Positions 15,018-21,821 of a stretch of 34,114 nucleotides of DNA are shown here, one piece after another; position 1 is the stretch's first letter; each line of letters begins with the position of its first letter. Where the stretch lies: assembly GCA_036258315.1 (NCBI GenBank), contig DATADX010000022.1:1-34114 (forward strand), given 5' to 3'. The DNA comes from DASSYK01 sp036258315. Its GTDB lineage: Bacteria > Actinomycetota > Thermoleophilia > Solirubrobacterales > 70-9. Position numbers and translations under genes: made by a program. The notes below the pieces were generated by a model. The model did no database searches. It was given only the letters and a program-made list of their open reading frames with translations, and was not told the DNA's origin.

Positions 15018-16255
15018 ACGCCGTGAACAGCATCCTCAAGGCCCGGGAGCCGATCGGCTGGCGGCTCGGCCTGGAGCGGATGCGGCGCATCTGCTCGCTG
15101 CTGGGGATGCCGCAGAACCGGTTCGCGTCGATCCACGTCGTCGGCACCAACGGCAAGACGTCGGTGGCGCGGATGACAGCCGCGCTGCTCGACGCTCACG
15201 GGGTCCCCGCCGGCGCCTACCTGTCGCCCCACATCGACGAGTGGCGCGAGCGGATCCTGGTCGCAGGCGAGCTGATCGGGGACGCGGCCTTCACCGAGGC
15301 GCTGGTGCGCGCCGAGCAGGCCGCCGAGGCCGCCGACCGCGCGGCCGGGGGGGAAGGGCCGGTCACCCAGTTCGAGCTGGTCACCGCGGCTGCGTTCGTG
15401 GCGCTGGCGGCGGCGCGCGTGAAGGTCGGGGTGATCGAGGCCGGCCTCGGCGGTAGGCTCGACGCCACCAACGTGATCCCATCGCGAGTCACCGTCCTGA
15501 CCTCGGTCGGCCTCGATCACACCGAGTGGCTCGGCGGCACGCTCGCCGAGATCGCCGCCGAGAAGCTCGCCGTGCTGCGCGACCGCACCGTGCTCGTCCG
15601 CGGCGACCTCGCGCCCGAGGCCGAGCAGGTCGCAGAGCGAGAGGCGTCGCGACACCACGCGAGGGCGGTCGGCCCCGCTCCGGTCGATCCCGTGCTCGCG
15701 GAGGGCCTGCCGCCATACCAGCGCCAGAACCTCGGCCTTGCGCTCGCGGCCGCAGCTGTGATCGTCGGAGAGCTTCGCCCGGACGCGGTCGAGGCCGCGG
15801 TCGCCTCGCTCTCGATCCCGGGCCGCGGGCAGGTGCTCGACGGTGATCCGCCGGTGATCCTCGACGCGGCGCACAACGCCGACGGCGCCCGCGCCCTGGC
15901 CGCCGCGCTCGAGGAGCTGACCGGCGGGTCGAAGGTGGTCTGCTGCACCGCCGTGCTGGAGGGCAAGGATGCCGACGCGATCGTCGCGGCGCTTGCTCCA
16001 CGCTGTGAGCGCGCGGTCTGCACGGAGATCCCGGAGGAGGCGATCGCGGCCGGCGGCCGCCCCGGTGGACGCTCGATCGCGGCGTCGCGGCTCGCGGAGC
16101 TGTTCGCCGCGAAGCGGATCGGCGCGGAGGCGGAGGCGGAGCTCGAGCGGGCCGTCGCACGAGGGCGGGAGCTCGCGGGGGAGCTGGGAGTCCCCCTGCT
16201 CGTGACGGGCTCGCACTTCCTGATCGGGTCGGCGCTTGCGTCCCTACGGGGCTGA
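14990..16255 (+). CDS. folC: bifunctional folylpolyglutamate synthase / dihydrofolate synthase
   Basis: This 421-residue Mur-ligase-type enzyme adds glutamate to dihydropteroate and to reduced folates using ATP. The N-terminal ATPase has the P-loop G52-T-N-G-K-T57 in VVGTNGKTS, then LSPHIDEWRERI (folate-site loop), VIEAGLGGRLDATN, and TSVGLDHTEWLGGTL. The C-terminal glutamate-binding domain opens with ILDAAHNADGARAL. Length is normal. The start is uncertain because the 5' end lies in the repeat element: ATG 14990 has no strong ribosome site, ATG 14974 has a good GGAGGAGG upstream but is out of frame, and GTG 15011 and GTG 15020 are in-frame alternatives. The in-frame region upstream overlaps valS and is not folC-like. 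Confidence 0.92.
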   Translation: MGVDGEAVNHAVNSILKAREPIGWRLGLERMRRICSLLGMPQNRFASIHVVGTNGKTSVARMTAALLDAHGVPAGAYLSPHIDEWRERILVAGELIGDAAFTEALVRAEQAAEAADRAAGGEGPVTQFELVTAAAFVALAAARVKVGVIEAGLGGRLDATNVIPSRVTVLTSVGLDHTEWLGGTLAEIAAEKLAVLRDRTVLVRGDLAPEAEQVAEREASRHHARAVGPAPVDPVLAEGLPPYQRQNLGLALAAAAVIVGELRPDAVEAAVASLSIPGRGQVLDGDPPVILDAAHNADGARALAAALEELTGGSKVVCCTAVLEGKDADAIVAALAPRCERAVCTEIPEEAIAAGGRPGGRSIAASRLAELFAAKRIGAEAEAELERAVARGRELAGELGVPLLVTGSHFLIGSALASLRG

Positions 16256-16260
16256 GCCGC

Positions 16261-16266
16261 TACCTT
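16261..16266 (+). promoter_or_regulatory. putative -10 box of the small membrane-protein gene
   Basis: TACCTT ends 11 bases before the ATG at 16278, the same hexamer and spacing as seen for the minus-strand MFS gene at 1398. Confidence 0.35.
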
Positions 16267-16277
16267 CTCAGCTGCAT

Positions 16278-16397
16278 ATGGACCGAGAGGCCCGCTCCGA
16301 GCTGCTCACGATGATGGGGCTGGTCGCCCTGGTCGTCGCTGTTGTGATCCTGCTTTTCTTCGCGCTCGGCTACGTGTTCGGGCTTCTGTTTCTCTGA
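16278..16397 (+). CDS. 39-residue single-span membrane protein
   Basis: ATG at 16278 to TGA at 16395-16397 encodes MDREARSELLTMMG followed by about 22 strongly hydrophobic residues (LVALVVAVVILLFFAL) and a short GYVFGLLFL end. The layout of a charged N-terminus and one membrane helix is that of a real small membrane protein; a hydrophobic run of this length is unlikely by chance in such GC-rich DNA, where T in the second codon position is scarce. It lies between folC and the zinc-ribbon gene and has a promoter-like box. I do not recognise a family and cannot assign a function. It is short enough to be missed by routine gene calling. Confidence 0.6.
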   Translation: MDREARSELLTMMGLVALVVAVVILLFFALGYVFGLLFL

Positions 16398-16446
16398 TCT
16401 TCGGCCACGCTCGCCCCGGCAGGGGTCCCCGCAACTACAACGAAAG

Positions 16447-16452
16447 TACACT
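16447..16452 (+). promoter_or_regulatory. possible -10 box of the zinc-ribbon gene
   Basis: TACACT ends 17 bases before the ATG at 16470, predicting a leader of about 10 bases. No ribosome site is obvious. Confidence 0.3.
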
Positions 16453-16469
16453 CGGCGGCTTCGATTCCA

Positions 16470-17159
16470 ATGCTCCTTGCGATATTCGGCATAGACGGCG
16501 GCGCGCTCAGCCTGATCGTCAACCTGCTCGTCCTCTTCCTGGTCGTCGTCTACCTGTCCCTGATCTACTGGACCTACCTGGACGCCCGCCGGCGGCTCGA
16601 CGACCCGGTCCTGATCGCCTGTGCGACCGCCGCCTCGGTCTTCCCCTTCATCGGCACGGTCGTCTACACGATCCTCCGCCCACCGGAGTTCCGCGAGGAC
16701 CGCGAGGAACGCGATCTCGAGCTGCGCGCCGCCGAGCTACGCCTGCGCCAGCTGATCGAGCAGTCCTGCCCGCACTGTGAGTACCCGATCCAGGGCAGCT
16801 ACCTGCGATGCCCGAACTGCGAGCGCCGCCTCCGCAACCCCTGCCGCAGGTGCCACAAGCCACTCGATCCGAAGTGGGGGATCTGCCCGTATTGCGAGAC
16901 CGAAGTGCGCCGCAAGCGCCCCGCCGCCGCGGGCGAACGCGAAACCACACGGCGCAGCGAGCGCGAGGCGGCGGGCCGGCGCAGCGAGCGCGAGGCCGCG
17001 CGCCGCTCCGAGCGGGCGACCCGCGCCGCGCGCAGCGGCTCGACCGAGCGCCCGAAGGCGCCCACCACGACAGCGCGCTCGGCCGACGGGCCCCGCCGCC
17101 AGTCGGCCGCAGGCCAGAGCCGCCCCAAGCCGCGGCCCGCAAGCCGTCCCAGCCGCTGA
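16470..17159 (+). CDS. membrane-anchored double zinc-ribbon protein
   Basis: This 229-residue protein has three parts. Residues 13-33 and 46-69 are hydrophobic and likely form two membrane spans around a short YLDARRRLDDP loop. Residues 100-142 hold four CxxC pairs (C100/C103, C114/C117, C125/C128, C139/C142), which form two zinc ribbons on the cytosolic side. Residues 147-229 are a low-complexity tail rich in Arg, Ala, Ser and Pro, likely disordered and possibly able to contact nucleic acid or acidic lipid. Function is unknown. It lies between folC and ndk. The tail has short internal repeats of the type RRSEREA. Confidence 0.82.
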   Translation: MLLAIFGIDGGALSLIVNLLVLFLVVVYLSLIYWTYLDARRRLDDPVLIACATAASVFPFIGTVVYTILRPPEFREDREERDLELRAAELRLRQLIEQSCPHCEYPIQGSYLRCPNCERRLRNPCRRCHKPLDPKWGICPYCETEVRRKRPAAAGERETTRRSEREAAGRRSEREAARRSERATRAARSGSTERPKAPTTTARSADGPRRQSAAGQSRPKPRPASRPSR

Positions 17160-17183
17160 CGGGCGCGCGACCAGCGCAGCCGA

Positions 17184-17189
17184 TAGTTT
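17184..17189 (+). promoter_or_regulatory. putative -10 box of ndk
   Basis: TAGTTT ends nine bases before the GTG at 17199. No ribosome site is visible. Confidence 0.4.
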
Positions 17190-17198
17190 CTCCGCCCC

Positions 17199-17609
17199 GT
17201 GGCAGCCGAACGGACCCTGATCCTCGTCAAGCCCGACGCCTTCGGGCGCCGTCTCACCGGCGAGGTGATCTCGCGGTTCGAGCGCAAGGGCCTCGATATG
17301 GTCGCGCTGAAGCTGATCACCGCCGATCGGCAGCTCGCCGACGAGCACTACGCCGAGCACGCCGAGAAGCCGTTCTTCGGCGAGCTCGTCACCTTCATCA
17401 CGGGCGGCCCGCTCGTCGCGATGGTCCTCGAGGGGCCGAACGCGATCATGGCGGCCCGCCAGCTGATCGGAGCCACGGACCCGATCGAGGCCGACGCCGG
17501 CTCGATCCGCGGCGAGTACGGGACCGAGGTCACCTTCAACCTGGTGCACGGCTCGGACTCCGCGGAGTCCGCCGAGCGCGAGATCGGCATCTGGTTTCCC
17601 GAGTTGTAG
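17199..17609 (+). CDS. ndk: nucleoside diphosphate kinase
   Basis: This 136-residue enzyme moves the terminal phosphate from ATP to other nucleoside diphosphates through a phospho-histidine, keeping NTP and dNTP pools balanced. It starts (GTG) with AERTLILVKPDAFGRR, the standard first strand and Lys, and carries the active-site histidine in N-L-V-H117-G-S-D-S. The length is exactly typical. Family members are tetramers or hexamers in the cytosol. The GTG start is supported by a -10 box nine bases upstream and by family length. The TAG stop is the left end of repeat copy B. Confidence 0.96.
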   Translation: MAAERTLILVKPDAFGRRLTGEVISRFERKGLDMVALKLITADRQLADEHYAEHAEKPFFGELVTFITGGPLVAMVLEGPNAIMAARQLIGATDPIEADAGSIRGEYGTEVTFNLVHGSDSAESAEREIGIWFPEL

Positions 17610-17700
17610 CGGCCGCCAGGCCGCCGCGCTTTGGAGCGAAGGCGAAGCCGAAGCGACTTGTGATGGGCCGCTCGTGGCCGCGGCAGGATGGCGAAGCCGT
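17607..17700 (+). repeat. dispersed intergenic repeat, copy B
   Basis: Copy B runs from the ndk TAG stop to the GATGGCGAAGCCGT block upstream of maf. It matches copy A (9365-9463) in order and orientation over its length, with the left hairpin GCGGCC-GCCA-GGCCGC at 17609-17624 and central GAAGCGACTTG. Its last 14 bases plus GAACC also match copy C. Confidence 0.85.
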
Positions 17701-17762
17701 GAACCGAGATCGTAGTTCCAAGGTCGTGAAGCCGTGAAGCAAGAGCGTCTTTCCAAGGTGGT
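17693..17762 (+). repeat. imperfect 35-base tandem duplication over the maf start
   Basis: GAAGCCGTGAA at 17693 and 17728 begins two 35-base units that match at 29 of 35 positions, including TTCCAAGGT. The second unit contains the maf GTG start and first codons; the first reads GTG-AAC-CGA-GAT and looks like a decayed copy of the gene's 5' end. The 35-base period puts the copies in different frames. Confidence 0.7.
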
Positions 17763-18330
17763 GCTCGCCTCGCGCTCGCCGCAGCGGCGCGCCCTCCTGG
17801 AGGCGCTGGGCGTCGATATCGAGGTCGCCGAGCCGATGATCGAGGAGCTGACCGAGGGCGACCCGCGCGAGATCGTGCTCGAGAACGCGCGCTGGAAGGC
17901 GGCCGCCGTCGCCGCCACGACGAAGCCGGGGACGCTGGTGGTCGGCGGCGACACCGAGGTGGTGCTGGACGGAGAGGCGCTCGGCCAGCCCGAGGACGCG
18001 GAGCAGGCGCGGGCGATGCTCGAGCGGCTCTCCGGACGCGAGCACGAGGTGCTCGGCGGGCTCGCCCTGCTCGGCCCAGAGGAGGAGGAGGAGGGCACCC
18101 CGCGCACCAGGGAGGGGATCGCCGCCAGCGCGGTCAGGTTCCGCCCGCTCGGCGCGGAGCTGATCGCCGCCTGCATCGCGACGGGCGAATGGGAGGGGCG
18201 CGCCGGGGCATACGCGATCCAGGGCGTCGGCTCGATGCTGGTCGAGCAGGTGAGCGGCGACCTGTCCAACGTGATCGGGCTGCCGATCCCGCTCCTGCTC
18301 GAGCTGGAGCCGCGCTTTCAGTCGGTTTGA
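17734..18330 (+). CDS. maf: Maf-like nucleotide pyrophosphatase
   Basis: This 198-residue Maf/YceF-family protein hydrolyses non-canonical or methylated nucleoside triphosphates such as dTTP/UTP analogues and has been linked to division control in some bacteria. Hallmarks are VVLASRSPQRRALLEALG at the N-terminus, the acidic GGDTEV motif (family GADT), the ERLSGREHEV block, and the C-terminal AYAIQGVGSMLVEQVSGDLSNVIGLP. Key residues look intact. The start is GTG 17734 within a tandemly duplicated segment; the GTG at 17699 is out of frame. It stands directly before mreC, a common pairing with the shape genes. Confidence 0.92.
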   Translation: MKQERLSKVVLASRSPQRRALLEALGVDIEVAEPMIEELTEGDPREIVLENARWKAAAVAATTKPGTLVVGGDTEVVLDGEALGQPEDAEQARAMLERLSGREHEVLGGLALLGPEEEEEGTPRTREGIAASAVRFRPLGAELIAACIATGEWEGRAGAYAIQGVGSMLVEQVSGDLSNVIGLPIPLLLELEPRFQSV

Positions 18331-18339
18331 GGGTTTCGC

Positions 18340-18345
18340 TACATT
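18340..18345 (+). promoter_or_regulatory. possible -10 box upstream of mreC
   Basis: TACATT lies ten bases after the maf stop, with a weak TTCAGT 17 bases further upstream. It would give mreC a leader of about 90 bases containing a mini-ORF. Confidence 0.3.
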
Positions 18346-18372
18346 CGTCACCCACGCACGGCCGGGTCGGGG

Positions 18373-18441
18373 ATGGCCCTTCTCCGCCCGAGGCTGCGAT
18401 CGGCGCCTGCCGCGTTCGAAGACTTTGGACTCGAGGACTAG
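18373..18441 (+). CDS. possible 22-residue leader peptide ahead of mreC
   Basis: An ATG at 18373, preceded by GGTCGGGG, opens a 22-codon frame (MALLRPRLRSAPAAFEDFGL, then ED) that stops with TAG at 18439-18441, three bases before the mreC ATG. Its end overlaps the mreC ribosome site. It may couple translation or may be chance; no family is recognised. Confidence 0.25.
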   Translation: MALLRPRLRSAPAAFEDFGLED

Positions 18442-18444
18442 GAC

Positions 18445-19311
18445 ATGTACCGCAAGCAAGTACGCCGCCGCAGGGCGGTGCTTTTGCTGCTGGTCGTCGC
18501 CTCGCTGACGCTCCTCAGCCTCTACTTCCGCGAGGGCTCCGACGGCCCCTTCCACAGGGCTCAGCGGGGAGTCGCGACGGTGCTCGGGCCGTTCGAGGAG
18601 GGCGCCGATAGGGCGCTGAAACCGGTCCGCGATCTGGTCAACTGGTTCGACGAGACCTTCGAGGCGAGGGGCGAGAACGATGACCTCCGTGACGAGCTGG
18701 CCGAGACGCGGGACCAGCTGGCGCAGGCGCAGACCGCCGCCCGGCAGGGAGACGAGTTGGCGAAGCTGCAGGCGCTGACGGGTGGCGGCCTGGTTCCACC
18801 CGGATACGAGCCGGTGACGGCTCGGGTGATCGGCCGCTCGCCGACGGTCTGGTACTCGGTCGTGACGATCGACAAGGGCAGCGGCGCCGGGCTGCGTGTC
18901 GACGACCCGGTCGTCGCCGCCGACGGTCTCGCCGGGCGGGTCTCCGCGGTCACCAAGGGCACCGCGCAGGTGACCCTGATCACCGATGCGGAGAGCTCCG
19001 TGACCGGGCGGGTGCTCCCGGAGGGCGCGACCGGCGTCGTTGAGCCCAACGTCGGCGATCCGCGCGACCTGCTCCTCAACTTCGTCCAGCGCGAGGACGA
19101 GATCAGCGAGAACCAGATGGTCGTCACAGCCGGCTACGCGAGCGGGTCGCTTGATTCCCTCTTTCCTCCCGGGATTCCGATCGGGGAGGTAACAGACGCC
19201 ACCGCGGAGGAGACCCAGGCATACCAGCGCGTCCACCTGCGCGCGTTCGCCGATCTCCGCGACATGGAGTTCGTCCAGGCGCTCGTCCAGACTCGGGGCG
19301 ACGGCGCGTGA
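18445..19311 (+). CDS. mreC: rod shape-determining protein MreC
   Basis: This 288-residue bitopic membrane protein is part of the elongasome that directs lateral wall synthesis. A short basic start (MYRKQVRRRRA) is followed by one membrane helix at about residues 12-27, a helical coiled-coil stretch at about 73-105 (NDDLRDELAETRDQLAQAQT), and the periplasm-side beta-rich domain with ARVIGRSPTVWYSVVTIDKG and GLAGRVSAV. MreC binds PBP2 and relays activation of the RodA-PBP2 pair. A GAGGA ribosome site lies seven bases before the ATG. The gene overlaps mreD by four bases. The usual upstream mreB is absent from this locus; maf takes its place. Confidence 0.93.
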   Translation: MYRKQVRRRRAVLLLLVVASLTLLSLYFREGSDGPFHRAQRGVATVLGPFEEGADRALKPVRDLVNWFDETFEARGENDDLRDELAETRDQLAQAQTAARQGDELAKLQALTGGGLVPPGYEPVTARVIGRSPTVWYSVVTIDKGSGAGLRVDDPVVAADGLAGRVSAVTKGTAQVTLITDAESSVTGRVLPEGATGVVEPNVGDPRDLLLNFVQREDEISENQMVVTAGYASGSLDSLFPPGIPIGEVTDATAEETQAYQRVHLRAFADLRDMEFVQALVQTRGDGA

Positions 19312-19865
19312 TCCTGACTCCCGGGATAACGGTTCGGCTCTGCCTGCTGGTGCTGGTGACGGCGCTGGTGCAGGTCACCTTCTTCTCGAAGCTCCAGCTG
19401 TTCGGGGCCACCCCCGACGGGGCGGTGCTCGTCGTGATGGCGCTGGGGCTGGTCGGCGGCAGCGTCTCTGGAGCCGTCACCGGCTTCTCGGTCGGGCTGT
19501 TGATCGACTGCCTCCTGTTCGAGACGCTGGGGGCGTTCGCGGCGACCTACATGTGCGTCGGGTACGTCGCCGGCCGCTACCGCGAGACGATGGGCCTGCC
19601 GGGGCGGGTCGGGGTGGCGCTGCTCGGAGGCGGGTTCACGCTGTTGGGCTTGATCGTGTTCGCAGGGATCCAGATCGCGACCGGGATCGACGCCGACGTC
19701 AGCACGCGCGTGATCGGCGACGCGATCGGCAAGACGCTGCTTGGGGCGGCGCTCTCGCTTCCATTGTTCCTGGGCGTCAAACTGGTGTTGCGGCCGGCAG
19801 TGATCGACGACCGGCCCTCGGGGCGCCGGCCGTTGACGCCGCGAGCGGCAGGAACCAGGAGCTAG
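19308..19865 (+). CDS. mreD: rod shape-determining protein MreD
   Basis: This 185-residue, mostly hydrophobic protein has about five or six membrane segments, as in the MreD family (usual length 160-190). It starts with GTG 19308, overlapping the mreC stop in a GTGA arrangement, and stops three bases before the PBP2 ATG, so the three genes are one translational unit. MreD stabilises the elongasome in the membrane. Sequence conservation in this family is weak, so the call relies on position as well as hydropathy and the GAVTGFSVGLLIDCLLFE segment typical of the family. Confidence 0.88.
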   Translation: MILTPGITVRLCLLVLVTALVQVTFFSKLQLFGATPDGAVLVVMALGLVGGSVSGAVTGFSVGLLIDCLLFETLGAFAATYMCVGYVAGRYRETMGLPGRVGVALLGGGFTLLGLIVFAGIQIATGIDADVSTRVIGDAIGKTLLGAALSLPLFLGVKLVLRPAVIDDRPSGRRPLTPRAAGTRS

Positions 19866-19868
19866 CGC

Positions 19869-21752
19869 ATGTTCCGCCACGGAACCGACGAATCTCCAAG
19901 GCGCAGCACCGCGCTGCAGAAGCGCGCCACGATCGTCACCGGGATCGCGATCGCGATCTTCTCCGTGATCGGGCTCCGGCTCTGGTACCTGCAGATCCTC
20001 TCCGGAGACAGCTACCGCGACCAGGCGAACGACAATCGCGTCCGCGAGGTCCGCGTGCAGGCGCCGCGCGGGGAGATCCTCGACCGCGATGGCAAGGTGC
20101 TGGTCGCGAACCGCACCGAGCTGGCGCTGCAGGTGCTCCCCGACGACCTACCGAAGCTCGGCTCGCCGCAGCGGGCGGCCGTGATGAAGGGCCTGGCGCA
20201 GATCACGGGCGACACCCCGCAGGAGATGGAGGCGGAGATCGCCGCCGTGCTCAAGGAGTCGCGCGCCAGCCCCGTGATCCTCGCGCGCGGGCTCGGCGCC
20301 GGAAAGGTCTACTTCCTGCGCGAGCACCAGGATCGCTTCCCCGGCGTCAGCGTCGAGCGGGTGTTCGCGCGCGAGTACCGGCAGGGGTCGGTCGCCGCCC
20401 ACCTGTTCGGCAACGTCGGCGAGGTGACCGCGGAGCAGCTCGGGCTGCCCCGCTACGCCACGCTCGACCAGGGCGATCAGGTGGGGCAGTCCGGGATCGA
20501 GTACGAGTACGACCGCTACCTGCGCGGCCGGGCGGGTTCCGAGCGCTTCCAGGTCGACGCCCTCGGGCGCCCGACCGACCAGCTCAACGGCCGGCCCGCC
20601 CACGCGGGCGACAACGTCAGGCTGACGATCGACGCAGACCTCCAGGCGACGGCGGAAGGGGCGCTGGGCTCGTTCGGGTTGCCGGGGGCGTTCGTCGCGA
20701 TGAACGTCGACAGCGGGGAGGTGCTCGCGATGGGCTCGGCGCCGTCGTTCGACCCGTCCGTCTTCACCCGCCCGATCACCGAGCGCCAGTACAAGGCGCT
20801 CGTGTCGCGTGAGAACGACGCGCCGCTGGCCAATCGCGCGATCCAGGGGCTCTACCCGACTGGATCGATCTTCAAGGTGATCACCGGGCTCGCCGCCCTC
20901 AATGACGGATTGATCACCCCCGGCGAGATCGTCAACGACAGCGGAGAGGTCAAGGTCGACACCGTCACCTTCAAGAACGCCCAGGACGCCGTCTTCGGGC
21001 CGATCGACATGAGCGACGCGTTCAAGGTCTCATCGGACGTCTACTTCTACAAGCTCGGCTACGAGTCGAACGTGCGGACCGGCAGGGGCGGCGTGATCCA
21101 GGCGGAGGCACGACAGCTCGGGCTTGGCGAGCAGACCGGGATCGATCTCCCGGCGGAGGTCGAGGGCCTCGTCCCGACCCCCGCCTGGCGGAACCGTCTG
21201 TTCCGCGACAAGCTCACGGACCGGCCGTGGTCGGCCGGCGACAACATCAACTTCGCCGTCGGCCAGGGGGACATGCAGGCCGATCCGCTCCAGATGGCGG
21301 TCGTCTACGCCGCGATCGCCAACGGCGGCACGGTGCTGCGCCCCCACCTCGGCGAACGCGTCGAGACCGCGACCGGTGAGGTGCTGGAGGAGTTCGAGTC
21401 CGTGCCGAAGCGCCAGGTCGAGATTCCAGAGGAATGGCGCAGCACGATCCTGAACGGGCTGACGCGCGCCGCGATGGAGGAGGGCGGGACCTCCTATCCG
21501 GTGTTCGGGAACTTCCCGGTCCCGATCGCCGGCAAGACGGGGACCGCCGAGCGCGGGATCGGCGTCGCCGACCAGGCCTGGTACGCGGCCGTGGCGCCGG
21601 CCAACGACCCCGAGATCGTCGTCGTCGTGACGCTCGAGCGCGGCGGCTTCGGAGCGGACTCGGCGGCGCCCGCCGCCGCGCGCATCCTCGAGAAGTACTT
21701 CCAGCTCCCGATCACCCCGGCGGTCGCCTCGGCACAGGAGAGCCGCGAGTGA
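19869..21752 (+). CDS. mrdA: penicillin-binding protein 2 (elongation-specific transpeptidase)
   Basis: This 627-residue class B penicillin-binding protein cross-links peptidoglycan during lateral growth. One membrane anchor lies at about residues 21-40. It is followed by the dimerisation/pedestal domain, opening with RVQAPRGEILDRDGKVLVAN. The transpeptidase domain has S333-I-F-K336 (SxxK, nucleophile Ser333), S388-S-D390 (SxN/SxD motif) and K556-T-G558 (KTG). All active-site motifs are intact. The length is typical of PBP2. Three bases separate it from mreD, and rodA follows after 69 bases with its own promoter-like sequence. RodA is the partner glycosyltransferase. FtsI is unlikely in this mre context. 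Confidence 0.93.
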   Translation: MFRHGTDESPRRSTALQKRATIVTGIAIAIFSVIGLRLWYLQILSGDSYRDQANDNRVREVRVQAPRGEILDRDGKVLVANRTELALQVLPDDLPKLGSPQRAAVMKGLAQITGDTPQEMEAEIAAVLKESRASPVILARGLGAGKVYFLREHQDRFPGVSVERVFAREYRQGSVAAHLFGNVGEVTAEQLGLPRYATLDQGDQVGQSGIEYEYDRYLRGRAGSERFQVDALGRPTDQLNGRPAHAGDNVRLTIDADLQATAEGALGSFGLPGAFVAMNVDSGEVLAMGSAPSFDPSVFTRPITERQYKALVSRENDAPLANRAIQGLYPTGSIFKVITGLAALNDGLITPGEIVNDSGEVKVDTVTFKNAQDAVFGPIDMSDAFKVSSDVYFYKLGYESNVRTGRGGVIQAEARQLGLGEQTGIDLPAEVEGLVPTPAWRNRLFRDKLTDRPWSAGDNINFAVGQGDMQADPLQMAVVYAAIANGGTVLRPHLGERVETATGEVLEEFESVPKRQVEIPEEWRSTILNGLTRAAMEEGGTSYPVFGNFPVPIAGKTGTAERGIGVADQAWYAAVAPANDPEIVVVVTLERGGFGADSAAPAAARILEKYFQLPITPAVASAQESRE

Positions 21753-21785
21753 GGGCGGGCGCGAGCGACCGAGGATAGACCGTGA

Positions 21786-21815
21786 TTACCAGGAAAAACG
21801 GAAGCCGGGTACCCT
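21786..21815 (+). promoter_or_regulatory. promoter with -35 and -10 boxes for leaderless rodA
   Basis: TTACCA (21786-21791) and TACCCT (21810-21815) are 18 bases apart, and the -10 ends six bases before the rodA ATG. It is the only leaderless-type promoter here with a fair -35 match. The gap also holds a GGGCGGGCG...GCGACCGAG stretch resembling part of the 57-base repeat at 3971. Confidence 0.45.
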
Positions 21816-21821
21816 GATCTG

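Noticed and set aside
14974..15456. Plus-strand frame starting at the ATG after GGAGGAGG
   Set aside because: The ribosome-site match is good, but the frame is out of phase with folC and gives only an Arg-rich shadow peptide.
14897..16216. 439-codon open frame on the minus strand opposite folC
   Set aside because: It is the antisense shadow of folC in GC-rich DNA. Its composition is Arg/Asp/Leu-rich and it shows no domain pattern, while the plus strand has intact FolC motifs.
17536..19236. 566-codon minus-strand open frame across ndk, maf and mreC
   Set aside because: It spans three recognisable genes and their gaps on the other strand and has no family features.
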